Source of the DNA: Lachnospiraceae bacterium
GTDB lineage: Bacteria > Bacillota > Clostridia > Lachnospirales > Lachnospiraceae
Length of the DNA: 64,000 bases
Reading direction: 5' to 3'
Assembly (NCBI GenBank): GCA_015057585.1
Contig: SVEF01000004.1
Span: 62,001-126,000 of the forward strand
Within the stretch, counting starts at the first letter, position 1. The number at the start of each line of letters is the position of its first letter. The translations under genes were made by a program, and so were the position numbers. Below are positions 8,935-15,357 of the stretch, piece by piece. The notes beneath the pieces are model-generated. The model made no database searches. It was not told where the DNA came from and was given only the letters and a program-made list of their open reading frames with translations.

Positions 8935-8985
8935 TTGACAAACGGAAAATCTTGTTGTAGTATAATATCAGTAATGATTACTGAT
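8935..8985 (+). promoter_or_regulatory. Rubrerythrin promoter with perfect 19-nt PerR/Fur-type operator
   Basis: TTGACA at 8935-8940 lies 17 nt from TAGTAT (8958-8963; an alternative TATAAT is at 8961-8966). ATCAGTAATGATTACTGAT at 8967-8985 is a perfect 9-1-9 inverted repeat sitting over the likely start. The half-site resembles known PerR/Fur boxes. It leads the reverse rubrerythrin gene, with a 74-nt leader to the ATG. Confidence 0.82.
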
Positions 8986-9059
8986 TTTAAAACAGTATCT
9001 TACGTATCTTAAAGAAACTAAAATATAAATATAAAATTTTAAAACATGGAGGATTAATT

Positions 9060-9602
9060 ATGGCAAAGTATGTATGTAGTGTATGTGGTTATGTTCATGA
9101 AGGTGATGAGGCTCCGGCAGAATGCCCGGTATGCCACGTAGGCGCAGATAAGTTCACAAAGCAGGAAGGCAAAATGTCCTGGGCAGCAGAACACGTAGTG
9201 GGTATTGCACAGGGTGTCAGCGAAGACATCATCATGGATCTTCGTGCTAACTTCGAAGGCGAATGCTGTGAGGTTGGTATGTATCTTGCAATGGCAAGAG
9301 TCGCTCACAGAGAAGGTTATCCGGAAATCGGCATGTACTATGAAAAGGCAGCCTGGGAAGAAGCAGAGCACGCTGCAAAGTTCGCAGAGCTTCTCGGTGA
9401 AGTGGTAACCGATTCCACAAAGAAGAACTTAGAGTTAAGAGTGGCGGCAGAAAACGGCGCAACTGCAGGTAAGTTTGATCTTGCAAAGCGCGCAAAGATG
9501 GCAGACCTTGATGCAATCCATGACACCGTGCATGAAATGGCAAAGGACGAAGCCAGACACGGCAAGGCATTCGAAGGCTTATTAAACAGATACTTCGGTT
9601 AA
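9060..9602 (+). CDS. Reverse rubrerythrin (N-terminal rubredoxin)
   Basis: 180-residue peroxide reductase of anaerobes. The rubredoxin domain comes first (residues 1-35, with [12 protein letters not shown] and ECPVCHVG, both CxxC pairs) and the diiron ferritin-like domain follows ([27 protein letters not shown] and [10 protein letters not shown], giving the Glu and His ligands). This order is reversed relative to classical rubrerythrin; the arrangement is known from Clostridium acetobutylicum, where such proteins are PerR-controlled and very strongly induced by oxygen. GGAGG lies 10 nt before the ATG. The upstream operator and neighbouring PerR-like gene fit the same regulation. It ends in its own terminator. 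Confidence 0.95.
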   Translation: MAKYVCSVCGYVHEGDEAPAECPVCHVGADKFTKQEGKMSWAAEHVVGIAQGVSEDIIMDLRANFEGECCEVGMYLAMARVAHREGYPEIGMYYEKAAWEEAEHAAKFAELLGEVVTDSTKKNLELRVAAENGATAGKFDLAKRAKMADLDAIHDTVHEMAKDEARHGKAFEGLLNRYFG

Positions 9603-9658
9603 GAAACTCTTTCATAACAGCACCCGCCACAGCGAAGGTGCGAACATAAGGTAAAAAT

Positions 9659-9700
9659 CAAGGCTCCTGCAAACTTGTTTGCATAGGAGCCTGATTTTTT
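9659..9700 (+). terminator. Terminator of the reverse rubrerythrin gene
   Basis: AGGCTCCTGC-AAAC (9661-9674) pairs with GTTT-GC and AGGAGCCT (9677-9692, with two unpaired bases), followed by GATTTTTT. It lies about 60 nt after the stop. Confidence 0.85.
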
Positions 9701-9726
9701 AGCTTATGTATGGCGTAGCCTCGCAG

Positions 9727-9757
9727 GGCATTTCCCACCCTCTTTTTGGCATTTCCC
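9727..9757 (+). promoter_or_regulatory. Two direct repeats, probable LytTR binding site
   Basis: GGCATTTCCC occurs at 9727-9736 and again at 9748-9757, exactly 21 bp apart, i.e. two helical turns. LytTR proteins bind paired direct repeats of about 9 bp with 12-13 bp between. The site is about 90 bp upstream of the LytTR gene, so autoregulation is inferred. Confidence 0.6.
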
Positions 9758-9789
9758 CCGATCCCCTATTGCATAACATAAATTTCGAT

Positions 9790-9843
9790 GTTATCCTAGC
9801 ACCATCTTAAGAAATACGTGGTGCACCAACAAAGGAGGATAAC
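9790..9843 (+). promoter_or_regulatory. Leader hairpin covering the LytTR ribosome site
   Basis: GTTATCCT (9790-9797) is complementary to AGGATAAC (9836-9843), and inside it GCACCA (9799-9804) to TGGTGC (9819-9824). The outer right arm contains half of the AGGAGG ribosome site and ends at the base before the ATG at 9844. If transcribed, the stem would mask translation initiation. Confidence 0.55.
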
Positions 9844-10287
9844 ATGAAAATCATCATCGAGCCTCAAAATTCCATAGAGGAATTACTTGTAAAAATCTTT
9901 TGTAAAGAACAAGACGAAGAAGTCAACCGGCTCTGCAGGCATATTGAAAGCTACGCGCAGCCCTTCTGGGTTTTGCAAAACGGTTCTGCACATAAACTCT
10001 ACGAAACAGAGATTTACTACATCGACACCGTAGAGGGCAACACCTTTTTCTACACAGAAAAGGAAGTTTATGAATCGAAAGACTCCCTCCTGACTGTAGA
10101 GCAAAATATCAAAGGCGCTCAGTTTGTACGTATCAGTAAAAACTGTATCATCAACGTTGATTACCTCCGGCAAGTGGCACCCTATAATAACCATCGTTTG
10201 CTTGCCTCTATGAAAAACGGAGAAAAACTGATTGTCGGAAGAACTTATATCCAAGAATTAAAAAACATAGTGAAGAAAGGAAGATAA
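9844..10287 (+). CDS. LytTR-domain DNA-binding regulator
   Basis: 147-residue protein: a short N-terminal region (about 1-45) followed by a LytTR domain (about 50-145) with the typical EIYYIDTVEGNTFFYT, VRISKNCIINVDYL and VGRTYIQELK blocks. There is no receiver domain, so it belongs to the LytTR regulatory-system type in which a small regulator is paired with a membrane protein. The next gene starts 2 nt after the stop and encodes such a membrane protein (DUF3021). In these pairs the membrane partner usually holds the regulator inactive. The regulator probably controls its own operon through the direct repeats upstream; other targets are not visible here. Confidence 0.9.
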   Translation: MKIIIEPQNSIEELLVKIFCKEQDEEVNRLCRHIESYAQPFWVLQNGSAHKLYETEIYYIDTVEGNTFFYTEKEVYESKDSLLTVEQNIKGAQFVRISKNCIINVDYLRQVAPYNNHRLLASMKNGEKLIVGRTYIQELKNIVKKGR

Positions 10288-10289
10288 CC

Positions 10290-10712
10290 ATGAAAACCCT
10301 AGTAAAACATGTACTCCCGCAGACCGGTCTGTTTACCATTGTCTTCATACTGATATCTGCATTTTATAACATCACAGAAAACAGTCCGCTAAAACCGCTC
10401 TTTATTAAGCTGCTCCTCATTATTGCCATTGCATTTACCCTTAGCTGTCTGGAATTTTTCCTGTATAACCGAAAGCACTTCCGCAGCTACAATGCGCTCT
10501 TCTTTACCTCCGTTGCCTCCTGGTACATCGGCGTAGGCGGTATTATGATACTCACCGGCTGGATGGGCTACAGCTTATCCCACCTCATCATCTATACCAT
10601 AGAATTTGCCTTTATCTACTACGGTTTTATGCTCTATAACAGCTATCGCTTAAAAAAAGACGCGGAAGAAATTAATGAGGCGCTTGCAAAGCGTAATATG
10701 AACTTAAAATAA
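10290..10712 (+). CDS. DUF3021 membrane protein, LytTR partner
   Basis: 140-residue integral membrane protein with about four predicted transmembrane helices (roughly residues 12-30, 40-58, 70-92 and 100-120) and a charged C-terminal tail. Size, topology and position directly after a LytTR gene match the DUF3021 family. Members are found next to LytTR regulators and are thought to inhibit them; the signal is unknown. The 2-nt gap implies translational coupling. Confidence 0.82.
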   Translation: MKTLVKHVLPQTGLFTIVFILISAFYNITENSPLKPLFIKLLLIIAIAFTLSCLEFFLYNRKHFRSYNALFFTSVASWYIGVGGIMILTGWMGYSLSHLIIYTIEFAFIYYGFMLYNSYRLKKDAEEINEALAKRNMNLK

Positions 10713-10725
10713 CGAATATAGCCAA

Positions 10726-10742
10726 ATCCAACTACGTTGGAT
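10726..10742. repeat. 17-nt palindrome after the DUF3021 gene
   Basis: ATCCAAC-TAC-GTTGGAT is a perfect 7-3-7 inverted repeat 14 nt after the stop. There is no T-run, so it may be an operator or an RNA 3' structure rather than a terminator. Confidence 0.45.
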
Positions 10743-10782
10743 AGGCGGATTCCAAACAGTGTTTTTCATGCTAGAATCGCGG

Positions 10783-10893
10783 TTGAATTTTTTGTTAGCC
10801 TATGCTATACTTTGGCAGGCGAAGGAAATTAGTAATTCACATTAACACAAAAGCGAACCCCTATGAGCTGGCATCTCATAGGGGTTCTTGTTT
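10783..10893 (+). ncRNA. Candidate small RNA of about 75 nt
   Basis: TTGAAT (10783-10788), a 17-nt spacer and TATACT (10806-10811) form a good promoter with a start near 10818. No gene follows: 37 nt later comes a 13-bp perfect stem, GAACCCCTATGAG (10855-10867) paired with 10875-10887, then TTGTTTTCC. The product would be about 70-75 nt. A purine-rich GAAGGAAATTAG segment near its 5' end could be a target-pairing or ribosome-like site. No known RNA family is recognised. Confidence 0.5.
10855..10893 (+). terminator. Strong terminator before the second rubrerythrin
   Basis: A 13-bp perfect stem with a 7-nt loop (10868-10874) is followed by a T-rich tail. It ends either the LytTR-DUF3021 transcript or the short transcript starting near 10818. 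Confidence 0.85.
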
Positions 10894-10917
10894 TCCTTAT
10901 TTAAAACTATTTTTCTA

Positions 10918-10967
10918 TCGACTTTCCGCCCAAAAAAGAGTATAATATTCCCAACGGACTCTGTCCG
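10918..10967 (+). promoter_or_regulatory. Promoter of the classical rubrerythrin operon with a dyad
   Basis: TATAAT (10941-10946) lies 17 nt after a weak -35, TCGACT (10918-10923). CGGAC-TCT-GTCCG (10955-10967) is a perfect 5-3-5 dyad at the start of the transcript. No PerR-like box like the one at 8967 is present, so this rubrerythrin may be controlled differently. Confidence 0.55.
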
Positions 10968-10998
10968 AATCATAACTACTTTTTAGGAGGGTTTTCTT

Positions 10999-11538
10999 AT
11001 GGCAAACAAGTATGCAGGAACAAAAACAGAAAAGAATCTTTGGGAGGCATTCGCAGGCGAATCCCAGGCAAGAAACAAATACACTTACTTTGCTTCCGTA
11101 GCAAAGAAGGCTGGTTACGAGCAGATTGCAGCGCTCTTCTTACAGACCGCCGAAAATGAAAAGGAACATGCAAAGTTATGGTTCAAGGCACTCGGTGAAC
11201 TTGGCGATACCGCAGCGAATCTCTTACATGCAGCCGAAGGCGAGAATGCAGAATGGACCGATATGTACGAGCGTATGGCTCAGGATGCGGAAGAAGAAGG
11301 CTTCCCGGAACTTGCCGCACAGTTCCGTGGTGTTGCTGCTATCGAAAAAATGCATGAAGAAAGATACCGTGCCCTGCTTCATAACATCGAAGCAATGGAA
11401 GTATTTAAAAAGAGTGGTGTTACCATGTGGGAATGCCGCAACTGCGGTCATGTGGTAGTAGGCCTTGAAGCTCCGGTAGTATGTCCGGTATGTAAGCATC
11501 CTCAGGCATACTTTGAAGTAAGAAAAGAAAATTACTAA
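10999..11538 (+). CDS. rbr: Classical rubrerythrin
   Basis: 179-residue peroxide reductase. The ferritin-like diiron domain comes first ([26 protein letters not shown] and [10 protein letters not shown], giving the Glu and His ligands) and the rubredoxin domain last ([12 protein letters not shown] and [12 protein letters not shown]). AGGAGGG lies 9 nt before the ATG. The next gene begins 19 nt after the stop without a terminator, so it probably leads an operon with two zinc-type dehydrogenases and an amidohydrolase, an unusual setting for a peroxide-defence gene. Confidence 0.96.
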   Translation: MANKYAGTKTEKNLWEAFAGESQARNKYTYFASVAKKAGYEQIAALFLQTAENEKEHAKLWFKALGELGDTAANLLHAAEGENAEWTDMYERMAQDAEEEGFPELAAQFRGVAAIEKMHEERYRALLHNIEAMEVFKKSGVTMWECRNCGHVVVGLEAPVVCPVCKHPQAYFEVRKENY

Positions 11539-11557
11539 TACATAAAGGACACTATGC

Positions 11558-12766
11558 ATGAAAACATTTGGTACCTATTTTCAAAATGATGAAAAAGCGC
11601 CGATTGCTTACGGTGAAATCAACTTAATCAATCCGCCAAGGCAACGGCTCAGAGGGGAACCGGAATTAACAGGAATCGAAACGATTCCTGTTTTTCAAGG
11701 TTTCTGTGGCACAGACAATGAACTGATGCGCATGGGACGCGCCGGAAAGCTCTCCGCTAAGTTCCCGAAGGGGGAACACCGTTTAATCAACGGACACGAG
11801 GGTGTTGTCTGGGTTCCGTCCGAGAACCGCTTTGCCATCGTGTTAATCCGCGGAGGTGACAGCTATGACCCTACCCGTTACACCGAAGAGGAAACCTACT
11901 TCGAATATGGCTGTGACGGTGCCGACGGACTGTTCTGTGATAAAAACTATTTCAATCCGGATATGCTTTTACACTTGCCGGAAGAATACGAACATTGCAA
12001 AAAGTTACCGCTTTCCGTAGCAAAAAAGCTTTCCTTTGCCGACCCGTATGCCTGCGCGATTTTCCAGTTGGAACGTATGGAAGATTTGGGCGAAGCACAC
12101 AACTTTCGTGTGGAAATGGCAAAGCATAAATGTTCTGAAGCGGAAGCGAGAGCACTTGCAAAAGAGAATACTTTTGCAAAAACGGTAGTATTTGGTCTTG
12201 GTATGACCGGTCTGTTTATCGCCGACCAAATCAGACGTCATCATCCGGATGCCCATATCCTTTTTGTCGGAAGAAGTGAGGAAACCAGCAAAAAAGTGGT
12301 ATTCTCCAAAGAAATTGTACATGCAGAGTATCTGTGCACAGCAGGGCTTTCCGAAGCGGAAACGGCCACAAAAATCATGGAAGCACTTGGCGGCAGAGCG
12401 ACTCTTTTTGTCGGTGCCAGCGGTGCCAACGTAGAACACCGGATTGCCTTCGAGCATAAGGTTTTAGGATGCAATGGCGTTTACAACAATTTTTCTCTCG
12501 GACCGCAGTTAACCTTTGATACCATGCCGTTCGGATTTGAAAACCACTTGATTTTCTCTTCCATCAACTTCCGTCAATCCCATATGGAAGAAGCCATCCG
12601 TGTCCTTGTAGACAGCCGCTATGACGAAGTAGTGGAACTGATTGACAAAGAGGAATTTATCAAGGATCCGCTCGATGCCTATGAAAACAAGATTTTCTGC
12701 AAAGGCGCTCCTTTAAAAACCGGAATCATCTGGAACAAAGACTACATAGAGACAGAAGGTAACTGA
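11558..12766 (+). CDS. MDR-family dehydrogenase, glucose-1-dehydrogenase-like
   Basis: 402-residue medium-chain dehydrogenase. The N-terminal zinc region has FQGFCGTDNELM and INGHEGVVWV, resembling the glucose-dehydrogenase branch (GxCGTD and GHE motifs). The structural four-cysteine lobe of ordinary alcohol dehydrogenases is absent. The Rossmann part begins at VVFGLGMTGLFIADQI with a second GxSGAN-like glycine turn. The likely reaction is NAD(P)-linked oxidation of a sugar at C1 to a lactone, but the substrate is not determined. AAAGGAC lies 7 nt before the ATG. The next gene starts 1 nt after its stop. Confidence 0.75.
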   Translation: MKTFGTYFQNDEKAPIAYGEINLINPPRQRLRGEPELTGIETIPVFQGFCGTDNELMRMGRAGKLSAKFPKGEHRLINGHEGVVWVPSENRFAIVLIRGGDSYDPTRYTEEETYFEYGCDGADGLFCDKNYFNPDMLLHLPEEYEHCKKLPLSVAKKLSFADPYACAIFQLERMEDLGEAHNFRVEMAKHKCSEAEARALAKENTFAKTVVFGLGMTGLFIADQIRRHHPDAHILFVGRSEETSKKVVFSKEIVHAEYLCTAGLSEAETATKIMEALGGRATLFVGASGANVEHRIAFEHKVLGCNGVYNNFSLGPQLTFDTMPFGFENHLIFSSINFRQSHMEEAIRVLVDSRYDEVVELIDKEEFIKDPLDAYENKIFCKGAPLKTGIIWNKDYIETEGN

Positions 12767-12767
12767 C

Positions 12768-13787
12768 ATGAAAGCAATTGTAATTCCAACTCCCAATAAG
12801 ATTGAAATCAGGGAAGTTCCGATGCCGGAAGTAAAACCGGGCGAAGCACTTCTCAAAGTAAAATATGTTGGCGTCTGTGGTGCGGATGTCGCTTCCTACA
12901 CCGGAAACCAGCCGTTCACCACTTACCCAAGAATTCCGGGACATGAGTTCTCGGCAGAAATCATCGAAATTCCGGAAAACGAAAAAGGATTAAAAGCAGG
13001 CGACATTGTTACCTGCAATCCTTACTTTAACTGCGGCACCTGCTATTCCTGTGAACGAGGCTTTGTCAACTGCTGTACTGACAACCAGACTATGGGCGTC
13101 CAGCGCGACGGTGCCTTCTGCGAATATATCTCCATACCGGTGGACCGTATCTATTCCGGTCAGGGATTGTCTGCACAGGAATTGGCACTTATCGAACCGT
13201 TTTCCATCTCGCAGCATGCCGTATCCCGGGCAACGATTAAAAAGAGCGACAACGTCCTCATCCTCGGTGCCGGACCAATCGGACTGTTTGCACTCCTTGC
13301 CGCAAAGCAGCTGTGCAACAAGATTGCTGTGGTGGACATTTTGGATAACCGTCTGGCACTTGCAACCGAATACGGTGCAGATGCTGTCGTAAACTCAAAA
13401 ATGCAGTCTTTAGAGGCGTTTACAAAAGAATTCACGGACGGTCAAGGATTTGATGTCTGCATCGAAGCATGCGGTGCACCGGAGACCTTCCTCGGCTGTA
13501 TTGACAATGCTGCCTTTGCAGGCAATATCATTTTAATTGGAAACGGCAAGCGCGAAACTACCTTTAACCATTCCATCCTTTTGAAAAAAGAACTGAATGT
13601 CTACGGCAGCAGAAACGCCCTCAAGGATGATTTCATCAACAATATTGCATTAGTGGCCGAAAAGAAAGCGGATGTCATGAAAATGGTCAGTGGTATCTAT
13701 GAAATGGAGCAGGCAGCTGATGCCTTTGAAGCACTGGCCCACAACAACGGCACCCTTGCAAAGCTTTTAATCAAAATCAGTGACTAA
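12768..13787 (+). CDS. Zinc-dependent alcohol/polyol dehydrogenase
   Basis: 339-residue MDR protein of the sorbitol/threonine/L-gulonate dehydrogenase type. Catalytic zinc motifs are VGVCGADV and PGHEFSAEI. The structural-zinc loop is present as NCGTCYSCERGFVNCC with four cysteines. The Rossmann fold shows LILGAGPIGLFALLAA. It would oxidise a secondary alcohol of a sugar acid or polyol with NAD. Being directly coupled to a glucose-dehydrogenase-like gene and followed by a lactonase-like gene, it could oxidise the aldonate released by the lactonase. That order of reactions is inference. Confidence 0.85.
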   Translation: MKAIVIPTPNKIEIREVPMPEVKPGEALLKVKYVGVCGADVASYTGNQPFTTYPRIPGHEFSAEIIEIPENEKGLKAGDIVTCNPYFNCGTCYSCERGFVNCCTDNQTMGVQRDGAFCEYISIPVDRIYSGQGLSAQELALIEPFSISQHAVSRATIKKSDNVLILGAGPIGLFALLAAKQLCNKIAVVDILDNRLALATEYGADAVVNSKMQSLEAFTKEFTDGQGFDVCIEACGAPETFLGCIDNAAFAGNIILIGNGKRETTFNHSILLKKELNVYGSRNALKDDFINNIALVAEKKADVMKMVSGIYEMEQAADAFEALAHNNGTLAKLLIKISD

Positions 13788-13799
13788 CGGAGTATCGCT

Positions 13800-14675
13800 A
13801 TGATAATTGATGCACATGCACATTTATGGAAAAAACAAAACGGCATCCTAAACGGGAAACCCGTGTATGATATCGGTGGAGGAAAAAGTGACTTTGGCGG
13901 TGAAATCCGCCAGATGATGCCGCCGTATCTGACCGACGGGGAAAATTCCGCAGAACGGTTCCTTGCCAACATGGACTACGCCGGAGTTTCCGGTGCGGTT
14001 ATCACGCAGGAATACATCGACGGAAACCAGGACGATTACTTGTTGCAGTGCAAGGCTCTGGCTCCTGACCGGATCAAAGTTTGTGCCCTCTACGAAGAAA
14101 CGCCCCTAGGTGATATCTCTTCCTTTGACGGCATCAAGATTTGTGCCGGACGCCTGGCAGACCAAAATTTACTGCACCACCTACATCCTTTTGAGGTTGC
14201 CGACAAATACGGCAAATTTATCTCCATCGATTTAGCAGACGGCGCAGCCCAGACAAAGGAACTGCAGGAAATTATCGACAGGTTCCCGGCTCTTAAAATT
14301 GCCATCGGCCATTTTGGCATGGTGACAAGAGACGGCTGGTTAAAGCAGATTGCTCTTGCAAAGAACAAAAATGTTTATATTGAGAGTGGCGGTATTACCT
14401 GGCTGTTTCACGAGGAATTTTATCCGTACCCTTCCGCCGTTGCGGCCATCAAAGAAGCAGCCGCACTGGTTGGTTTTGACAAACTCATGTGGGGCAGTGA
14501 TTACCCACGTACCATGACCGCTATTACCTATCTGATGAGTCTCGATTTTGTGATAAAATCAAAAGAAATCTCCAACGCGGACAAGATACTGTTCCTTGGA
14601 GAAAACGCAAAAAGTTTTTACGGGTTTGGCCATTTACCTGTTCCGCAAAAAATAAAAAACATGGTCGAAGATTAA
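13800..14675 (+). CDS. Amidohydrolase-2 family, sugar-lactonase-like
   Basis: 291-residue TIM-barrel metal hydrolase (PF04909 type). The metal ligands are seen as IDAHAHLW at the N-terminus, AIGHFGM around residue 165, and the Asp in LMWGSDYPRT around residue 236. Relatives hydrolyse L-fuconolactone, L-rhamnonolactone or 2-pyrone-4,6-dicarboxylate. Next to two sugar/polyol dehydrogenases, lactone hydrolysis is the likeliest role. GGAG lies 9 nt before the ATG, 12 nt after the previous stop. It closes the operon, followed by a bidirectional terminator. Confidence 0.82.
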   Translation: MIIDAHAHLWKKQNGILNGKPVYDIGGGKSDFGGEIRQMMPPYLTDGENSAERFLANMDYAGVSGAVITQEYIDGNQDDYLLQCKALAPDRIKVCALYEETPLGDISSFDGIKICAGRLADQNLLHHLHPFEVADKYGKFISIDLADGAAQTKELQEIIDRFPALKIAIGHFGMVTRDGWLKQIALAKNKNVYIESGGITWLFHEEFYPYPSAVAAIKEAAALVGFDKLMWGSDYPRTMTAITYLMSLDFVIKSKEISNADKILFLGENAKSFYGFGHLPVPQKIKNMVED

Positions 14676-14680
14676 AAAAC

Positions 14681-14725
14681 AAAAAAAGGGCATTCCAAGT
14701 ATTACTACTTGTGATATGCCCTCTT
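14681..14725. terminator. Bidirectional terminator
   Basis: AGGGCAT (14687-14693) pairs with ATGCCCT (14716-14722), and an inner stem CAAGTA/TACTTG lies between. The minus-strand copy is followed by a long T-run (TTTTTTTGTTTTTT), so it strongly ends the zinc-ribbon transcript. The plus-strand tail (CTTTCTGT) is weaker. Confidence 0.8.
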
Positions 14726-14767
14726 TCTGTATAAACTTCTTTTTATTGAACAAAATATGGATTAGGC

Positions 14768-15010
14768 TTAAATTCTTCCGTAATACACAATTCCACCGCG
14801 TCCGTTTGCATTCGTATTGGTATTCACATTACTGTTATTGTTTGAATTGTTAATCACAATGCTTGGTTGCTCTACCTGTTTCATTTCCTCAACCTGACAA
14901 CCACAGTGTTTACATATTACTGCTGCCTCCGGAATTTTGCCGCCACAATGTTTACAAAACTTTGTTTTTTCTGTCATTTCAGCACTATTTGTTGTCGCAT
15001 TCTCTTCCAT
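14768..15010 (-). CDS. Small zinc-ribbon protein with Asn-rich tail
   Basis: 80-residue protein. Residues 18-37 hold a zinc ribbon, FCKHCGGKIPEAAVICKHCG, with two CxxC pairs. After that comes a low-complexity segment of Asn, Ser and Thr and a short end GRGGIVYYGRI. Many Clostridia carry such zinc ribbons fused to membrane or SHOCT domains; here nothing else is attached. The function is unknown. AAGGAG lies 6 nt before the ATG. It looks intact and has a strong terminator. Confidence 0.75.
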   Translation of the reverse strand: MEENATTNSAEMTEKTKFCKHCGGKIPEAAVICKHCGCQVEEMKQVEQPSIVINNSNNNSNVNTNTNANGRGGIVYYGRI

Positions 15011-15096
15011 AGTCCTTCTCCTTTTCGTATGTATATTATATTAATACACTTTGTACCCGACTTCGTATCCTCCCGTATCCGTCGCGTTTATTATAG

Positions 15097-15222
15097 CCCG
15101 TTTACGGGCAATTGGATCGTTTGCGAAAGAATGAAAACGTAAACACTTTCACGCTGAATCAATTATGTGAAATCCTAGATTGTGATTTAAATGATATTGC
15201 TGAATACAGAAAAGAACGATAG
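15097..15222 (+). pseudogene. C-terminal remnant of an XRE/Cro-type regulator
   Basis: An open frame of about 41 codons, closed upstream by a TAG at 15094-15096, encodes RLRKNENVNTFTLNQLCEIL and then DCDLNDIAEYRKER. This is the second half of the HTH domain of small XRE regulators (recognition helix, then the LCEILDC helix and an ILEY-type end). The first half is missing, and no start codon with a ribosome site is visible. A terminator follows directly, as if it once closed this gene. Most likely a decayed gene. Confidence 0.6.
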
Positions 15223-15247
15223 TCTGCGTGCGGATTATCGTTTTTTT
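15215..15247 (+). terminator. Terminator after the XRE remnant
   Basis: AACGATA (15215-15221) pairs with TATCGTT (15236-15242), with an inner GC stem, followed by a T-run. It overlaps the stop codon of the remnant and insulates the EAL gene. Confidence 0.8.
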
Positions 15248-15274
15248 ATTTCAATCCCTCTTCCCACATAAATC

Positions 15275-15308
15275 TTAACTTGAAAAGTTAATTATTTTTT
15301 TATATACT
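15275..15308 (+). promoter_or_regulatory. Promoter of the EAL gene with a palindrome on the -35
   Basis: TTGAAA (15280-15285), a 17-nt spacer and TATACT (15303-15308). The -35 is embedded in TTAACTT-GAA-AAGTTAA (15275-15291), a perfect 7-3-7 dyad, so a dimeric repressor or activator site is likely. The regulator is unknown. Confidence 0.7.
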
Positions 15309-15357
15309 CAAAGTAGGAAGTTATTTCATACTAACTCAACTAAAAGGAAACGAGATT

